Notes: generated by a model from the sequence alone, not told the origin. A stretch of DNA of 64,000 nt from Mesostigma viride (GCA_009746045.1 RPFO01000569.1:53089-117088), one strand, 5' to 3'; counted from the stretch's first letter, positions 26,201-37,641 are shown. Program-made: numbers and translations.

Positions 26201-29200
26201 ATGCACGCAAGGTTCGGCTGCACACACATGTACATCCACCGCGCACGCAAGGGGCGGCTGCACACACATGTACATACACCATGCACGCAAGGGGCGGCTG
26301 CACACACCTGTACATCCACCGCGCACGCAAGGGGCGAGTGCACACACACGTACACACACCGCGCACGCAAGGGGCGGCTGCACACACACGTACACACACC
26401 ATGCACGCAAGGGCCGGCATGCACACACAGTATACACACACCGCGCACGCAAGGGGCGGCTGCACACACACGTACATACACTGCGCACGCAAGGGGCTGC
26501 TGCACTCACATGTACATACACCATGCACGCAAGGGGCGGCTGCACACACACGTACACACACCATGCACGCAAGGGCCGGCATGCACACACAGTATACACA
26601 CACCGCGCACGCAAGGGGCGGCTGCACACACACGTACATACACTGCGCACGCAAGGGGCTGCTGCACACACACTTACACTCACCATGCACGCAAGGGCCG
26701 GCTGCACTCACATGTACATCCACCGCGCACGCAAGGGCCGGCTGCACACACACGTACATACACCGCGCACGCAAGGGGCAACTGCACACACATGTACATA
26801 CACCGCGCAACCACGGGGCGGCTGCACACACACGTACATACACCGCGCACGCAAGGGGCGGCTGCACACATACGTACCTACACCGCGCACGCAAGGGGCG
26901 ACTGCACACACATGTACATCCACCGCGCACGCAAGGGCCGGCTGCACACACACGTACACACACCATGCACGCAAGGGCCGGCTGCACACACACGTACATA
27001 CACCGCGCACGCAAGGGGCGGCTGCACACACACGTACCTACACCGCGCACGCAAGGGGCGGCTGCACACACACGTACACACACCATGCACGCAAGGAGCG
27101 ACTTCACGCACAGGTACACACACCATGCACGCAAGGTTCGGCTGCACACACATGTACATCCACCGCGCACGCAAGGGGCGAGTGCAAACACATGTACATA
27201 CACCGCGCACGCAAGGGGCAACTGCCCACACATGTACATCCACCGCGCACGCAAGGGCCGGCTGCACTCACATGTACACACACCGCGCACGCAAGGGCCG
27301 GCTGCACACACACGTACATACACCGCGCACGCAAGGGGCAACTGCACACACATGTACACACACCGCGCACGCTTGGGGCAGCTGCACTCACATGTACACA
27401 CACCGCGCACGCAAGGGCCGGCTGCACACACACGTACATACACCGCGCACGCAAGGGGCAACTGCACACACATGTACACACACCGCGCACGCAAGGGGCA
27501 ACTGCACACACACGTACACACACCGCGCACGCTTGGGGCGGCTGCACACACATGTACCTACACCGCGCACGCAAGGGGCGGCTGCACACACACGTACATC
27601 CACCGCGCACGCAAGGGGCAACTGCACACACATGTACACACACCGCGCACGCTTGGGGCAGCTGCACACACACGTACACACACCATGCACGCAATTGCCG
27701 GCATGCACACACACGTACATCCACCGCGCACGCAAGGGGCGGCTGCACACACACGTACACACACCATGCACGCAAGGGGCGGCTGCACACACACGTACAC
27801 ACACCGCGCACGCAAGGGGCAACTGCACACACATGTACACACACCGCGCACGCTTGGGGCGGCTGCACACACACGTACCTACACCGCGCACGCAAGGGCC
27901 GGCTGCACACACACGTACATACACCGCGCACGCAAGGGGCAACTGCACACACATGTACATACACCGCGCAACCACGGGGCAGCTGCACACACACGTACAT
28001 ACACCGCGCACGCAAGGGGCGGCTGCACACATACGTACCTACACCGCGCACGCAAGGGGCGACTGCACACCCATGTACATCCACCGCGCACGCAAGGGCC
28101 GGCTGCACACACACGTACACACACCATGCACGCAAGGGCCGGCTGCACACACACGTACATCCCCGCGCACGCAAGGGGCGGCTGCACACACACGTACACA
28201 CACCGCGCACGCAAGGGGCAACTGCACACACATGTACACACACCGCGCACGCTTGGGGCGGCTGCACACACACGTACCTACACCGCGCACGCAAGGGCCG
28301 GCTGCACACACACGTACATACACCGCGCACGCAAGGGGCAACTGCACACACATGTACATACACCGCGCAACCACGGGGCGGCTGCACACACACGTACACA
28401 CACCGCGCACGCTTGGGGCAGCTGCACTCACATGTACACACACCGCGCACGCAAGGGGCGACTGCACACACATGTACATCCACCGCGCACGCAAGGGCCG
28501 GCTGCACACACACGTACACACACCATGCACGCAAGGGCCGGCTGCACACACACGTACATCCACCGCGCACGCAAGGGCCGGCTGCACACACACGTACATA
28601 CACCGCGCACGCAAGGGGCAACTGCACACACATGTACACACACCGCGCACGCAAGGGGCAACTGCACACACACGTACACACACCGCGCACGCTTGGGGCG
28701 GCTGCACACACACGTACCTACACCGCGCACGCAAGGGCGGCTGCACACACACGTACATCCACCGCGCACGCAAGGGGCAACTGCACACACATGTACACAC
28801 ACCGCGCACGCTTGGGGCAGCTGCACTCACATGTACACACACCGCGCACGCAAGGGGCGGCTGCACACACACGTACATCCACCGCGCACGCAAGGGGCAA
28901 CTGCACACACACGTACATCCACCGCGCACGCAAGGGGCGGCTGCACACACACGTACACACACCGCGCACGCAAGGGGCAACTGCACACACATGTACACAC
29001 ACCGCGCATGCTTGGGGCGGCTGCACACACACGTACCTACACCGCGCACGCAAGGGGCGGCTGCACACACACGTACATACACCGCGCACGCAAGGGGCAA
29101 CTGCACACACATGTACATACACCGCGCACGCAAGGGGCAACTGCACACACATGTACACACACCGCGCACGCAAGGGGCAACTGCACACACACGTACACAC

Positions 29201-30737
29201 ACCGCGCACGCTTGGGGCGGCTGCACACACACGTAAATACACCGCGCACGCAAGGGGCGGCTGCACACACACGTACATCCACCGCGCACGCAAGGGGCAA
29301 CTGCACACACATGTACACACACCGCGCACGCTTGGGGCAGCTGCACTCACATGTACACACACCGCGCACGCAAGGGCCGGCTGCACACACACGAAAAACC
29401 ACCGCGCACGCAAGGGGCAACTGCACACACACGTACATACACCGCGCACGCAAGGGGCGGCTGCACACACACGTACACACACCGCGCACGCAAGGGGCAA
29501 CTGCACACACATGTACACACACCGCGCACGCTTGGGGCGGCTGCACACACACGTACCTACACCTTGCACGCAAGGGGCGGCTGCACACACACGTACATAC
29601 ACCGCGCACGCAAGGGGCAACTGCACACACATGTACATACACCGCGCAACCACGGGGTGGCTGCACACACACGTACATACACCGCGCACGCAAGGGGCAA
29701 CTGCACACACATGTACACACACCGCGCACGCTTGGGGCGGCTGCACACACACGTACCTACACCGCGCACGCAAGGGGCGGCTGCACACACACATACATAC
29801 ACCGCGCACGCAAGGGGCAACTGCACACACATGTACATACACCGCGCAACCACGGGGCGGCTGCACACACACGTACACACACCGCGCACGCAAGGGGCAG
29901 CTGCACACACACGTACATACACCATGCGTGCAAGGGGCTGCACACACACTTACACACACCTTGCACGCAAGGGCCGGCATGCACACACACTGGCATACAC
30001 CGCGCACGCAAGGGGCGGCTGCACACACGTACATACACCGCGCACGCAAGGGGCGAGTGCACACACACGTACACACACCGCGCACGCAATTAAGGGACGG
30101 CTGCACACACACGTACATACACCGCGCACGCAAGGGGCAACGGCACTCACATGTACATACACCATGCACGCAAGGGGCGGCTGCACACACACGTACACAC
30201 ACCATGCACGCAAGGAGCGACTTCACGCACAGGTACACACACCATGCACGCAAGGTTCGGCTGCACACACATGTACATCCACCGCGCACGCAAGGGGCGG
30301 CTGCACACACATGTACATACACCATGCACGCAAGGGGCGGCTGCACACACCTGTACATCCACCGCGCACGCAAGGGGCGAGTGCACACACACGTACACAC
30401 ACCGCGCACGCAAGGGGCGGCTGCACACACACGTACACACACCATGCACGCAAGGGCCGGCATGCACACACAGTATACACACACCGCGCACGCAAGGGGC
30501 GGCTGCACACACACGTACATACACTGCGCACGCAAGGGGCTGCTGCACTCACATGTACATACACCATGCACGCAAGGGGCGGCTGCACACACACGTACAC
30601 ACACCATGCACGCAAGGGCCGGCATGCACACACAGTATACACACACCGCGCACGCAAGGGGCGGCTGCACACACACGTACATACACTGCGCACGCAAGGG
30701 GCTGCTGCACACACACTTACACTCACCATGCACGCAA
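23278..30737. repeat. Segmental duplication inside the satellite, offset about 4043 bp
   Basis: About 23.28-26.69 kb is repeated almost perfectly at about 27.32-30.74 kb, unit variant by unit variant, with an offset of 4044 bp in the first part and 4043 bp in the second. The copies share rare variants: the cacgaaaaaccaccg unit (25340 and 29380), ccatgcgtgcaaggggctg (25881 and 29924) and cgcaattaagggacgg (26042 and 30086). They differ by a few indels, for example at 24117 versus 28160. The roughly 3.4-kb copies are separated by about 0.6 kb. Confidence 0.8.
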
Positions 30738-32102
30738 GGGGCGGCTGCACACACACGTACATACACCGCGCACGCAAGGGACGGCTGCACACACACGTAC
30801 ATACACCGCGCACGCAAGGGGCAACTGCCCGCACATGTACATCCACCGCGCACGCAATTAAGGGACGGCTGCACACACACGTACATACACCGCGCACGCA
30901 AGGGGCAACGGCACTCACATGGACATACACCATGCACGCAAGGGGCGGCTGCACACACACGTACATACACCGCGCACGCAAGGGGCTGCTGCACACACAC
31001 TTACACACACAATGCACGCAATTAGGGGCGACGGCACTCACATGTACATACTCTTGGGCGGCTGCACTCACATGTACATACACCGCGCATGCAAGGGGCA
31101 ACTGCACACACACGTACACACACCATGCACGCAAGGGCCGGCATGCACACACACGTACATACACTGCGCACGCAAGGGGCAACTGCACACACACGTACAC
31201 ACACCATGCACGGAAGGGACGGCTGCACTCACATGTACACACACCATGCACGCAAGGGCCGGCTGCACACACACGTACATACACCATGCACGCAAGGGGC
31301 TGCACACACACTTACACACCACCTTGCACGCAAGGGCCGGCATGCACACACACTGGCATACACCGCGCACGCAAGGGGCGGCTGCACACACGTACATACA
31401 CCGCGCACGCAAGGGGCGAGTGCACACACACGTACACACACCGCGCACGCAATTAAGGGACGGCTGCACACACACGTACATACACCGCGCACGCAAGGGG
31501 CAACGGCACTCACATGTACATCCACCATGCACGCAAGGGGCGGCTGCACACACACGTACACACACCATGCACGCAAGGACAAGGATTCACACACATGTAC
31601 ACACACAAAGCACGCAAGGGGCTGCTGCACACACACGTACATACACCGCGCACGCAAGGGGCGGCTGCACTCACATGTACACACACCACGCACGCAAGGG
31701 GCGGCTGCACACACACGTACATACACCGCGCACGCAAGGGGCGACTGCACACACATGTACATAAACCATGCACGCAAGGGGCGGCTGCACACACATGTAC
31801 ATACACCGCGCACGCAAGGGGCGAGTGCAAACACATGTACATACACCGCGCACGCAAGGACAAGGATGCACACACATGTACATACACCGCGCACGCAAGG
31901 GGCGGCTGCACACACACGTACATACACCGCGCACGCAAGGGGCGAGTGCGCACACACGTACATACACCGCGCACGCAAGGGGCGGCTGCACACACACGTA
32001 CATACACCGCGCACGCACGGGGCCAGTGCAAGCACATGTACATACACCATGCACGCAAGGGGCGGCTGCACACACATGTACATACACCGCGCACGCAAGG
32101 GG

Positions 32103-32846
32103 TGTCAAATATCTAGCGATGTTTCTCTACTTTTGTCACGCATTATGTTATCACGCATTATATGCGGGGAAAATTGACGCCGTCAGCTAGGTGTTTATTT
32201 ACACGACTTGTTGTTGGGTTTGCATCCCTATTAATTGCACCCACAGGTCGTTGACTAGTTTAATATCATATACAATGTTTGAGTGTACTAAAATCCGAAT
32301 GATGTTGCTCGGAAAACAGCAAGCGTTACCTGTCAGCACCGTTACAGGTGCCGTAATTTACATCGGCTCTCTCCGGATCAGATCAGGTCCGCAGTTTGTG
32401 GTGCCGCCCTGGAGGCGATAGGACTTTGAGCCTATCAGACCACACACACAATGTACCATGATGTGGACAATAGATTACAGGCTGCAAAGTCGTTATTATC
32501 TAGTGTTCTTTCCGTGGTTGTAGAGACGCTAAGCTGCAGTGCCGTCAGATGTAAATCAACGGTGCATAATGCATTAGCCGCCACTACTTTGTGTTCCTAG
32601 AGTTGTTTGCTTGCCTAGCCGTGTGTGGCCCCGACCCAGTGTTGGTCGTGTGACCCTGCCCAGTGTTGGCATTGTCATTTGCCCTGGCCCAGTGTTGGCT
32701 ATGGTAGACTGCGCCCAGTGTTGGCCGCACCGTGTTTTCCACTCTCAGTAAACGTATTTTAATACAAGAAGTCTTTTCCATACACTTGTGCAATATCTGG
32801 GTCATAACAGGCAAAAGATCTTTCCTCCGAGCCCCGGTTTCTGACA
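32103..32846 (+). repeat. 5' LTR of the gag-only element
   Basis: 744 bp with terminal TGTCA/TGACA inverted repeats. The sequence CCCAGTGTTGG occurs four times in its 3' part (32635, 32659, 32688 and 32714, spacing 24-29 bp), a possible regulatory or structural repeat. Confidence 0.92.
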
Positions 32847-32863
32847 TGGTATCGAGTAGCGAG
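32847..32863 (+). promoter_or_regulatory. Primer-binding site of the gag-only element
   Basis: TGGTATCGAGTAGCGAG starts at the base after the 5' LTR. It matches the TGGTATC.AG start of the initiator-Met primer-binding site found in most Ty1/copia elements. Confidence 0.75.
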
Positions 32864-32865
32864 TG

Positions 32866-33264
32866 ATGCCTATGAACCCATATTTTCCAATTCCCAACGA
32901 CCGCAACCTGAGATCTGGAATTGAGCTTTTTCAATTTCCCGAAGAATCTTGCCCAGACTACCTCGCAAGAGCAAATCTGCTTTTTGCCCAAGTTGAAGAC
33001 ATCTTCCCGGGCGTGTTTCCTGAATCTGCCTACTGCCGCTGGCTCCTGCGTGGCATTCGACAAGAATTTTTCAACTGTGTGTGTTTCAGCGAACTTCCAG
33101 ACTTTTCAATCAGAAATCTACAGGATCTGCTCGACAACAACGCAGTATCTCTGGAGAGATTAAATCACACTTTACTTCACATTACAAATCTCCAACGCAA
33201 TCAAGAACATGTCGGGAGGTGCGCCAGCTGTGGCACGAGAAGTCAAGGAGAGCAGCGTTCTTAG
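32866..33264 (+). CDS. Upstream gag-like ORF of the LTR element
   Basis: This 132-codon frame starts 3 bp after the primer-binding site and overlaps the start of the main gag in another frame. Its middle (FQFPEESCPDYLARANLLFA, then WLLRGIRQEFFNCV) resembles the C-terminal half of a Retrotrans_gag-type capsid domain (E-S-x-x-x-Y, then LRG-x-R-x-E-F), a different lineage from the gag that follows. It has no zinc knuckle. It may be a second capsid-like protein, a translated leader frame or a relic of recombination between elements. The family call is by eye and uncertain. Confidence 0.4.
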   Translation: MPMNPYFPIPNDRNLRSGIELFQFPEESCPDYLARANLLFAQVEDIFPGVFPESAYCRWLLRGIRQEFFNCVCFSELPDFSIRNLQDLLDNNAVSLERLNHTLLHITNLQRNQEHVGRCASCGTRSQGEQRS

Positions 33265-34093
33265 TGCTCTCAAGAATCTCAACTTTGATGGGAGCGACCC
33301 CAAGAAATTCACCGGATTCCGAATCAAGGCGGAAGGGCAATTCGACGCCCTCGGATATTCAGATGTACTAGCTGGAAAGGATCCGATCGTGGTAAAGCAG
33401 CAAAAAATTGGTTACGCTGCCCTGATTGCTGGCCTCGACGGCAACGCGCTACTGCATGCCGCTACGGCCCCCAACAAGTATATGCACGAGGCGTGGACCG
33501 TCCTGGTTGACGTCTATGGACGTGACGAAACGACATCCACCCATCAGGCCGCGACACTTGAGGAACTGCTGTCAGCTGAGCAGATTCCCATGGATTCTGT
33601 TCCTGCAAATGTCAATCTCACCGAACGATTGTACCTGCAATATAATAAATTAAGCAACAATAAACTCCATGATTCCATCCTGGTGACATCACACCGCCGC
33701 AGACTTCCTGCCCAGTATGGCCCCGTCCTGGCGGCGTACAACCTTCCCCCCGACTTGACGTGGAAAGACTACAAGACCGCCGTCCTGAAAGTGGACGACC
33801 ATCTGCGTGTGCACCGCGCGGCCCAAGCTGGCAGCTCAGATTCCAGTGCACCAGTGTATCATACTGCTGCCTGCCCCCACTGTGCGGGTACTATCGACGA
33901 ATCAGTCTTCCTCACCAAGGGTGGGAAAGTGCTGACCTGCAAGCACTGCCACCGTACCGGTCACACTGAGGATCGCTGCTGGTCCAAGAAGGCGGAGAAC
34001 AAGTCCAAGAAACCTGAGGCGCACTTCACCATGGACGGCGAGCCACTGGCTGACGACGTGGCAGATGTTCCTGCTGGTTTTTTCATTGAGTAG
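33209..34093 (+). CDS. gag: Copia-type Gag with CCHC zinc knuckle
   Basis: A 294-residue frame. The N-terminal two thirds (LNFDGSDPKKFTGFRIKAEG, then KYMHEAWTVL and LPPDLTWKDYKTAV) have the layout of Ty1/copia Gag (UBN2-like). Cys-Lys-His-Cys at about 244-247 begins a CX2CX4HX4C knuckle ending at 257; an extra Cys-Pro-His-Cys lies some 30 residues earlier. The product would form the particle and bind element RNA. Its stop is 30 bp before the 3' LTR, leaving no room for pol, and the frame is intact. Confidence 0.85.
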   Translation: MSGGAPAVAREVKESSVLSALKNLNFDGSDPKKFTGFRIKAEGQFDALGYSDVLAGKDPIVVKQQKIGYAALIAGLDGNALLHAATAPNKYMHEAWTVLVDVYGRDETTSTHQAATLEELLSAEQIPMDSVPANVNLTERLYLQYNKLSNNKLHDSILVTSHRRRLPAQYGPVLAAYNLPPDLTWKDYKTAVLKVDDHLRVHRAAQAGSSDSSAPVYHTAACPHCAGTIDESVFLTKGGKVLTCKHCHRTGHTEDRCWSKKAENKSKKPEAHFTMDGEPLADDVADVPAGFFIE

Positions 34094-34123
34094 CCGGAAT
34101 ACGTGACATGCAGTATGGGGGTG

Positions 34124-34867
34124 TGTCAAATATCTAGCGATGTTTCTCTACTTTTGTCACGCATTATGTTATCACGCATTATATGCGGGGAAAATTGACG
34201 CCGTCAGCTAGGTGTTTATTTACACGACTTGTTGTTGGGTTTGCATCCCTATTAATTGCACCCACAGGTCGTTGACTAGTTTAATATCATATACAATGTT
34301 TGAGTGTACTAAAATCCGAATGATGTTGCTCGGAAAACAGCAAGCGTTACCTGTCAGCACCGTTACAGGTGCCGTAATTTACATCGGCTCTCTCCGGATC
34401 AGATCAGGTCCGCAGTTTGTGGTGCCGCCCTGGAGGCGATAGGACTTTGAGCCTATCAGACCACACACACAATGTACCATGATGTGGACAATAGATTACA
34501 GGCTGCAAAGTCGTTATTATCTAGTGTTCTTTCCGTGGTTGTAGAGACGCTAAGCTGCAGTGCCGTCAGATGTAAATCAACGGTGCATAATGCATTAGCC
34601 GCCACTACTTTGTGTTCCTAGAGTTGTTTGCTTGCCTAGCCGTGTGTGGCCCCGACCCAGTGTTGGTCGTGTGACCCTGCCCAGTGTTGGCATTGTCATT
34701 TGCCCTGGCCCAGTGTTGGCTATGGTAGACTGCGCCCAGTGTTGGCCGCACCGTGTTTTCCACTCTCAGTAAACGTATTTTAATACAAGAAGTCTTTTCC
34801 ATACACTTGTGCAATATCTGGGTCATAACAGGCAAAAGATCTTTCCTCCGAGCCCCGGTTTCTGACA
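34124..34867 (+). repeat. 3' LTR of the gag-only element
   Basis: 744 bp, apparently identical to the 5' LTR at 32103-32846, including the four CCCAGTGTTGG copies. It is followed directly by target duplication AGGGG and the satellite. Confidence 0.92.
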
Positions 34868-36315
34868 AGGGGCGAGTGCAAACACATGTACATACACCGC
34901 GCACGCAAGGGGCAACTGCCCGCACATGTACATCCACCGCACACGCAAGGGGCGGCTGCACACACATGTACATACACCGCGCACGCAAGGGGCGGCTGCA
35001 CACACACGTACATACACCGCGCACGCAAGGGGCGAGTGCGCACACACGTACATACACCGCGCACGCAAGGGGGGGCTGCACACACACGTACATACACCGC
35101 GCACGCAAGGGGCCAGTGCAAGCACATGTACATACACCATGCACGCAAGGGCCGGCATGCACAGAAACGTACATACACCGCGCACGCAAGGGGCTGCTGC
35201 ACACACACGTACACACACCATGCACGCACGGGGCGGCTGCACACACACGTACATCCACTGCGCACGCACGGGGCCGGCGACTGCACACACATGTACATAA
35301 ACCATGCACGCAAGGGGCGGCTGCACACACATGTACATCCACCGCGCACGCAAGGGGCGAGTGCAAACACATGTACATACACCGCGCACGCAAGGACAAG
35401 GATGCACACACATGTACATACACCGCGCACGCAAGGGGCGGCTGCACACGCACGTACATACACCGCGCACGCAAGGGGCGGCTGCACACACACGTACATA
35501 CACCGCGCACGCACGGGGCCAGTGCAAGCACATGTACATACACCATGCACGCAAGGGGCGGCTGCACACACATGTACATACACCGCGCACGCAAGGGGCG
35601 AGTGCAAACACATGTACATACACCGCGCACGCAAGGGGCAACTGCCCGCACATGTACATCCACCGCGCACGCAAGGGGCGGCTGCACACACATGTACACA
35701 CACCATGCACGCAAGGACAAGGATGCACACACATGTACACACACCATGCACGCAAGGGGCGGCTGCACACACACGTACACACACCGCGCACGCAAGGGGC
35801 GAGTGCAAACACATGTACATACACCATGCACGCAAGGACAAGGATGCACACACATGTACACACACCATGCACGCAAGGGGCGGCTGCACACACACGTACA
35901 TACACAATGCACGGTTGGGGCGACGGCACTCACATGTACATACACCATGCACGCAAGGACAAGGATGCACACACATGTACATACACCGCGCACGCAAGGG
36001 GCGGCTGCACACACACGTACATACACCGCGCACGCAAGGGGCGAGTGCGCACACACGTACATCCACCGCGCACGCAAGGGGCGGCTGCACACACACGTAC
36101 ATACACCGCGCACGCAATGGGCGAGTGCAAACACATGTACATACACCGCGCACGCAAGGGGCGGCTGCACACACACGTACACACACCATGCACGCAAGGG
36201 CCGGCATGCACACACACGTACATACACCGCGCACGCAAGGGGCGGCTGCACAGAAACGTACACACACCGCGCACGCAAGGGCCGGCTGCACACACATGTA
36301 CATACACCTTGCACG
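34868..36315. repeat. 40-bp satellite array, right block, about 36 units
   Basis: Continuation of the satellite after the LTR element, in the same phase once the target duplication is removed. It includes variants also seen near 13.0-13.4 kb and 17.6-17.9 kb, such as gggccagtgcaagcacatg and gcatgcacagaaacg. It ends in a C/A-rich tract. Confidence 0.93.
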
Positions 36316-36480
36316 TACAACACACAACACACACACACAACAAAAAATTATATACACACACACACGCACACGCACACGCACACGCACACGCACACGCACA
36401 CGCACACGCACACGCACACGCACAACACACACAACACACACAACACACACACGCACACGTGAACAACACACACACACAAC
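36316..36480. repeat. C/A-rich simple repeat with (CACACG)n core
   Basis: A mix of (CA)n and CAACACA surrounds a regular CACACG hexamer run at about 36359-36421. It caps the right side of the satellite, as the G/T block caps the left. Confidence 0.85.
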
Positions 36481-36589
36481 AATTATAATATTAGTGTAGT
36501 ATATCAAACAAAATAGTAATAAAGTATTTGCAAGCGTACTTCGTGTGAATTATGTGTAGACGAGAATAGAAGCTAAACAAAACTCTAAT

Positions 36590-36657
36590 GGAGAAAGAGG
36601 GATTCGAACCCTTGGGAAAGTTACCCCATACATAGCATTCCACTCGGACATTTCTCC
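36590..36657 (-). pseudogene. tRNA-Ser-like remnant lacking an anticodon arm
   Basis: On the minus strand the 68-nt sequence has a perfect 7-bp acceptor stem (GGAGAAA with TTTCTCC), a box A-like TGTCCGAGTGG and a perfect box B GGTTCGAATCC in a T-arm, as in organelle or bacterial-type tRNA-Ser. The stretch between, where a class II tRNA needs about 20 nt more, forms only a short TGGG/CCCA hairpin and gives no acceptable anticodon arm. It is most simply an internally deleted tRNA-Ser, perhaps of plastid or mitochondrial origin. No CCA is encoded. Confidence 0.5.
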
Positions 36658-36675
36658 GAAAAAAAGGTCACGTAA

Positions 36676-36752
36676 GCTAAGGGTGGAGAGTTAAGGGTGT
36701 AGGTTGTAGGATGTATGGTGTAGGGTGTAGGGTGTAGGGTGTAGGGTGTCTT
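36676..36752. repeat. Degenerate telomere-like G-rich repeat
   Basis: Begins ctaagggtggagagttaagg and ends in four regular GTGTAGGG octamers (about 36718-36749). The complement CCCTACAC also occurs at the C-rich telomere-like motif near 5311, in opposite orientation on the far side of the satellite. Confidence 0.6.
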
Positions 36753-36755
36753 GAG

Positions 36756-37091
36756 CTTTCTTTTTTGAGATCAATAGAGTCCCCTTCCATGATCATGTGC
36801 GTGATCTGGTTATGATTTTCATCTATGGCGTGTGTGGCCACATCGTGTATTTACAACTTTCTAGCCATGGATAACTAGGTAACCATAAATTGGTTACCAT
36901 GATAACTAGGTAAAAACGTGTTGGTTTCAGAATACATGTGATCGCTGCATTGTCATCTACAATGTACAAATCAATCACGGATTTCGGGGCTACGGATTTC
37001 GGGGCTAAGTTTTTGTGGGTAGAGATTGGCAAGGGTGTCTTTATCTTGCCACTTGGTCACTTGGTGTGCATTACGTCTGTTCTTGCGTTGG
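36756..37091. other. Unassigned A/T-rich sequence
   Basis: No gene, RNA or element is recognised. A 15-bp direct repeat (acggatttcggggct, twice) lies at about 36977-37007, and ggtaaccat/taactaggtaa motifs recur near 36870-36915. Confidence 0.4.
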
Positions 37092-37397
37092 AGTCAAAAA
37101 ACTGTCCGTGTGTGGTGGTGGACTTTTCCTCACGGGCAGTCGCCATATGTCATACAAGCACTTGTTCGGCGTACCACTAGCTCATGTATGTCACCATTGT
37201 AATTTTGCGTTGTAACAGCATTTCTCGGAGCCAACGGCCGTTGGACTCAAAAAACTGACCGTGTGTGGTGGTGGACTTTTCCTCACGGGCAGTCGCCATA
37301 TGTCATACAAGCACTTGTTCGGCGTACCACTAGCTCGTGGATGTCACCATTGTAATTTTGAGTTGTAACAGCATTTCTCGGAGCCAACGGCCGTTGG
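37092..37397. repeat. 153-bp tandem duplication ending in CCAACGGCCGTTGG
   Basis: Two copies (about 37092-37244 and 37245-37397) share cgtgtgtggtggtggacttt and end with TTTCTCGGAG followed by the palindrome (37231-37244 and 37384-37397). As in intron 1 of the DDE gene, the palindrome is part of a short tandem duplication. Confidence 0.88.
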
Positions 37398-37641
37398 ACT
37401 TCGAAAAACTGATAGCCTTGTCTGAAGGTGTGTGCGTGAATGGCACATGTGCATCGTCGGGGGGAGTTTTCTCAAGAGCCACATGTGGTAGTGTAAGGTG
37501 GGCATGCTTAGTGCGTACGGGTGGGAGGGACAAGAGGTGCAGAAGTTGACGGCTTTTGACCTTGGGAAATGACACGGCACACATAAGACAACAAAGTGAT
37601 AATTTTAATGTCTTTACTGGTGTACTGTCAATTTCTCCGAG

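Larger units (their letters stand above)
7239..32102. repeat. 40-bp satellite array, main block, about 620 units
   Basis: The unit is 40 bp, typically a caccgcgcacgcaagg part followed by ggcggctgcacacacacgta and a short CATA spacer. Variants replace ggcggctg with ggcaactg or ggcgagtg, cgcaagg with cgcttgg, or ccgcgcacg with ccatgcacg; a diverged variant carries caattgccggcatgcac. Because 40 is not a multiple of 3 and neither strand of the unit has a stop in any frame, all six frames stay open for kilobases; single-base indels shift between frames without consequence. Two insertions interrupt the whole array: the hairpin at 21113-21191 and the LTR element at 32103. The array continues at 34868. 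No function is visible; a centromeric, subtelomeric or heterochromatic role is possible but unproven. Confidence 0.95.
32103..34867 (+). mobile_element. Gag-only (TR-GAG-like) copia-type LTR retrotransposon
   Basis: Two 744-bp LTRs (32103-32846 and 34124-34867) appear identical by eye, begin TGTCAAAT and end TTCTGACA. They enclose only 1277 bp. The primer-binding site TGGTATCGAGTAGCGAG follows the 5' LTR directly, the initiator-Met type usual in Ty1/copia elements. A purine tract ATGGGGG precedes the 3' LTR. A 5-bp target duplication AGGGG (32098-32102 and 34868-34872) flanks the element, and joining the flanks restores a normal satellite unit. Only gag-like frames are present; protease, integrase, reverse transcriptase and RNase H are absent, so mobilisation would need enzymes in trans. 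Identical LTRs imply a very recent insertion. Confidence 0.92.

Noticed and set aside
7196-36499. Very long open frames (up to about 2900 codons) on both strands of the satellite
   Set aside because: The 40-bp unit has no stop in any frame of either strand and a period not divisible by 3, so every frame stays open. Indels of one base are tolerated, which is not the pattern of coding sequence.
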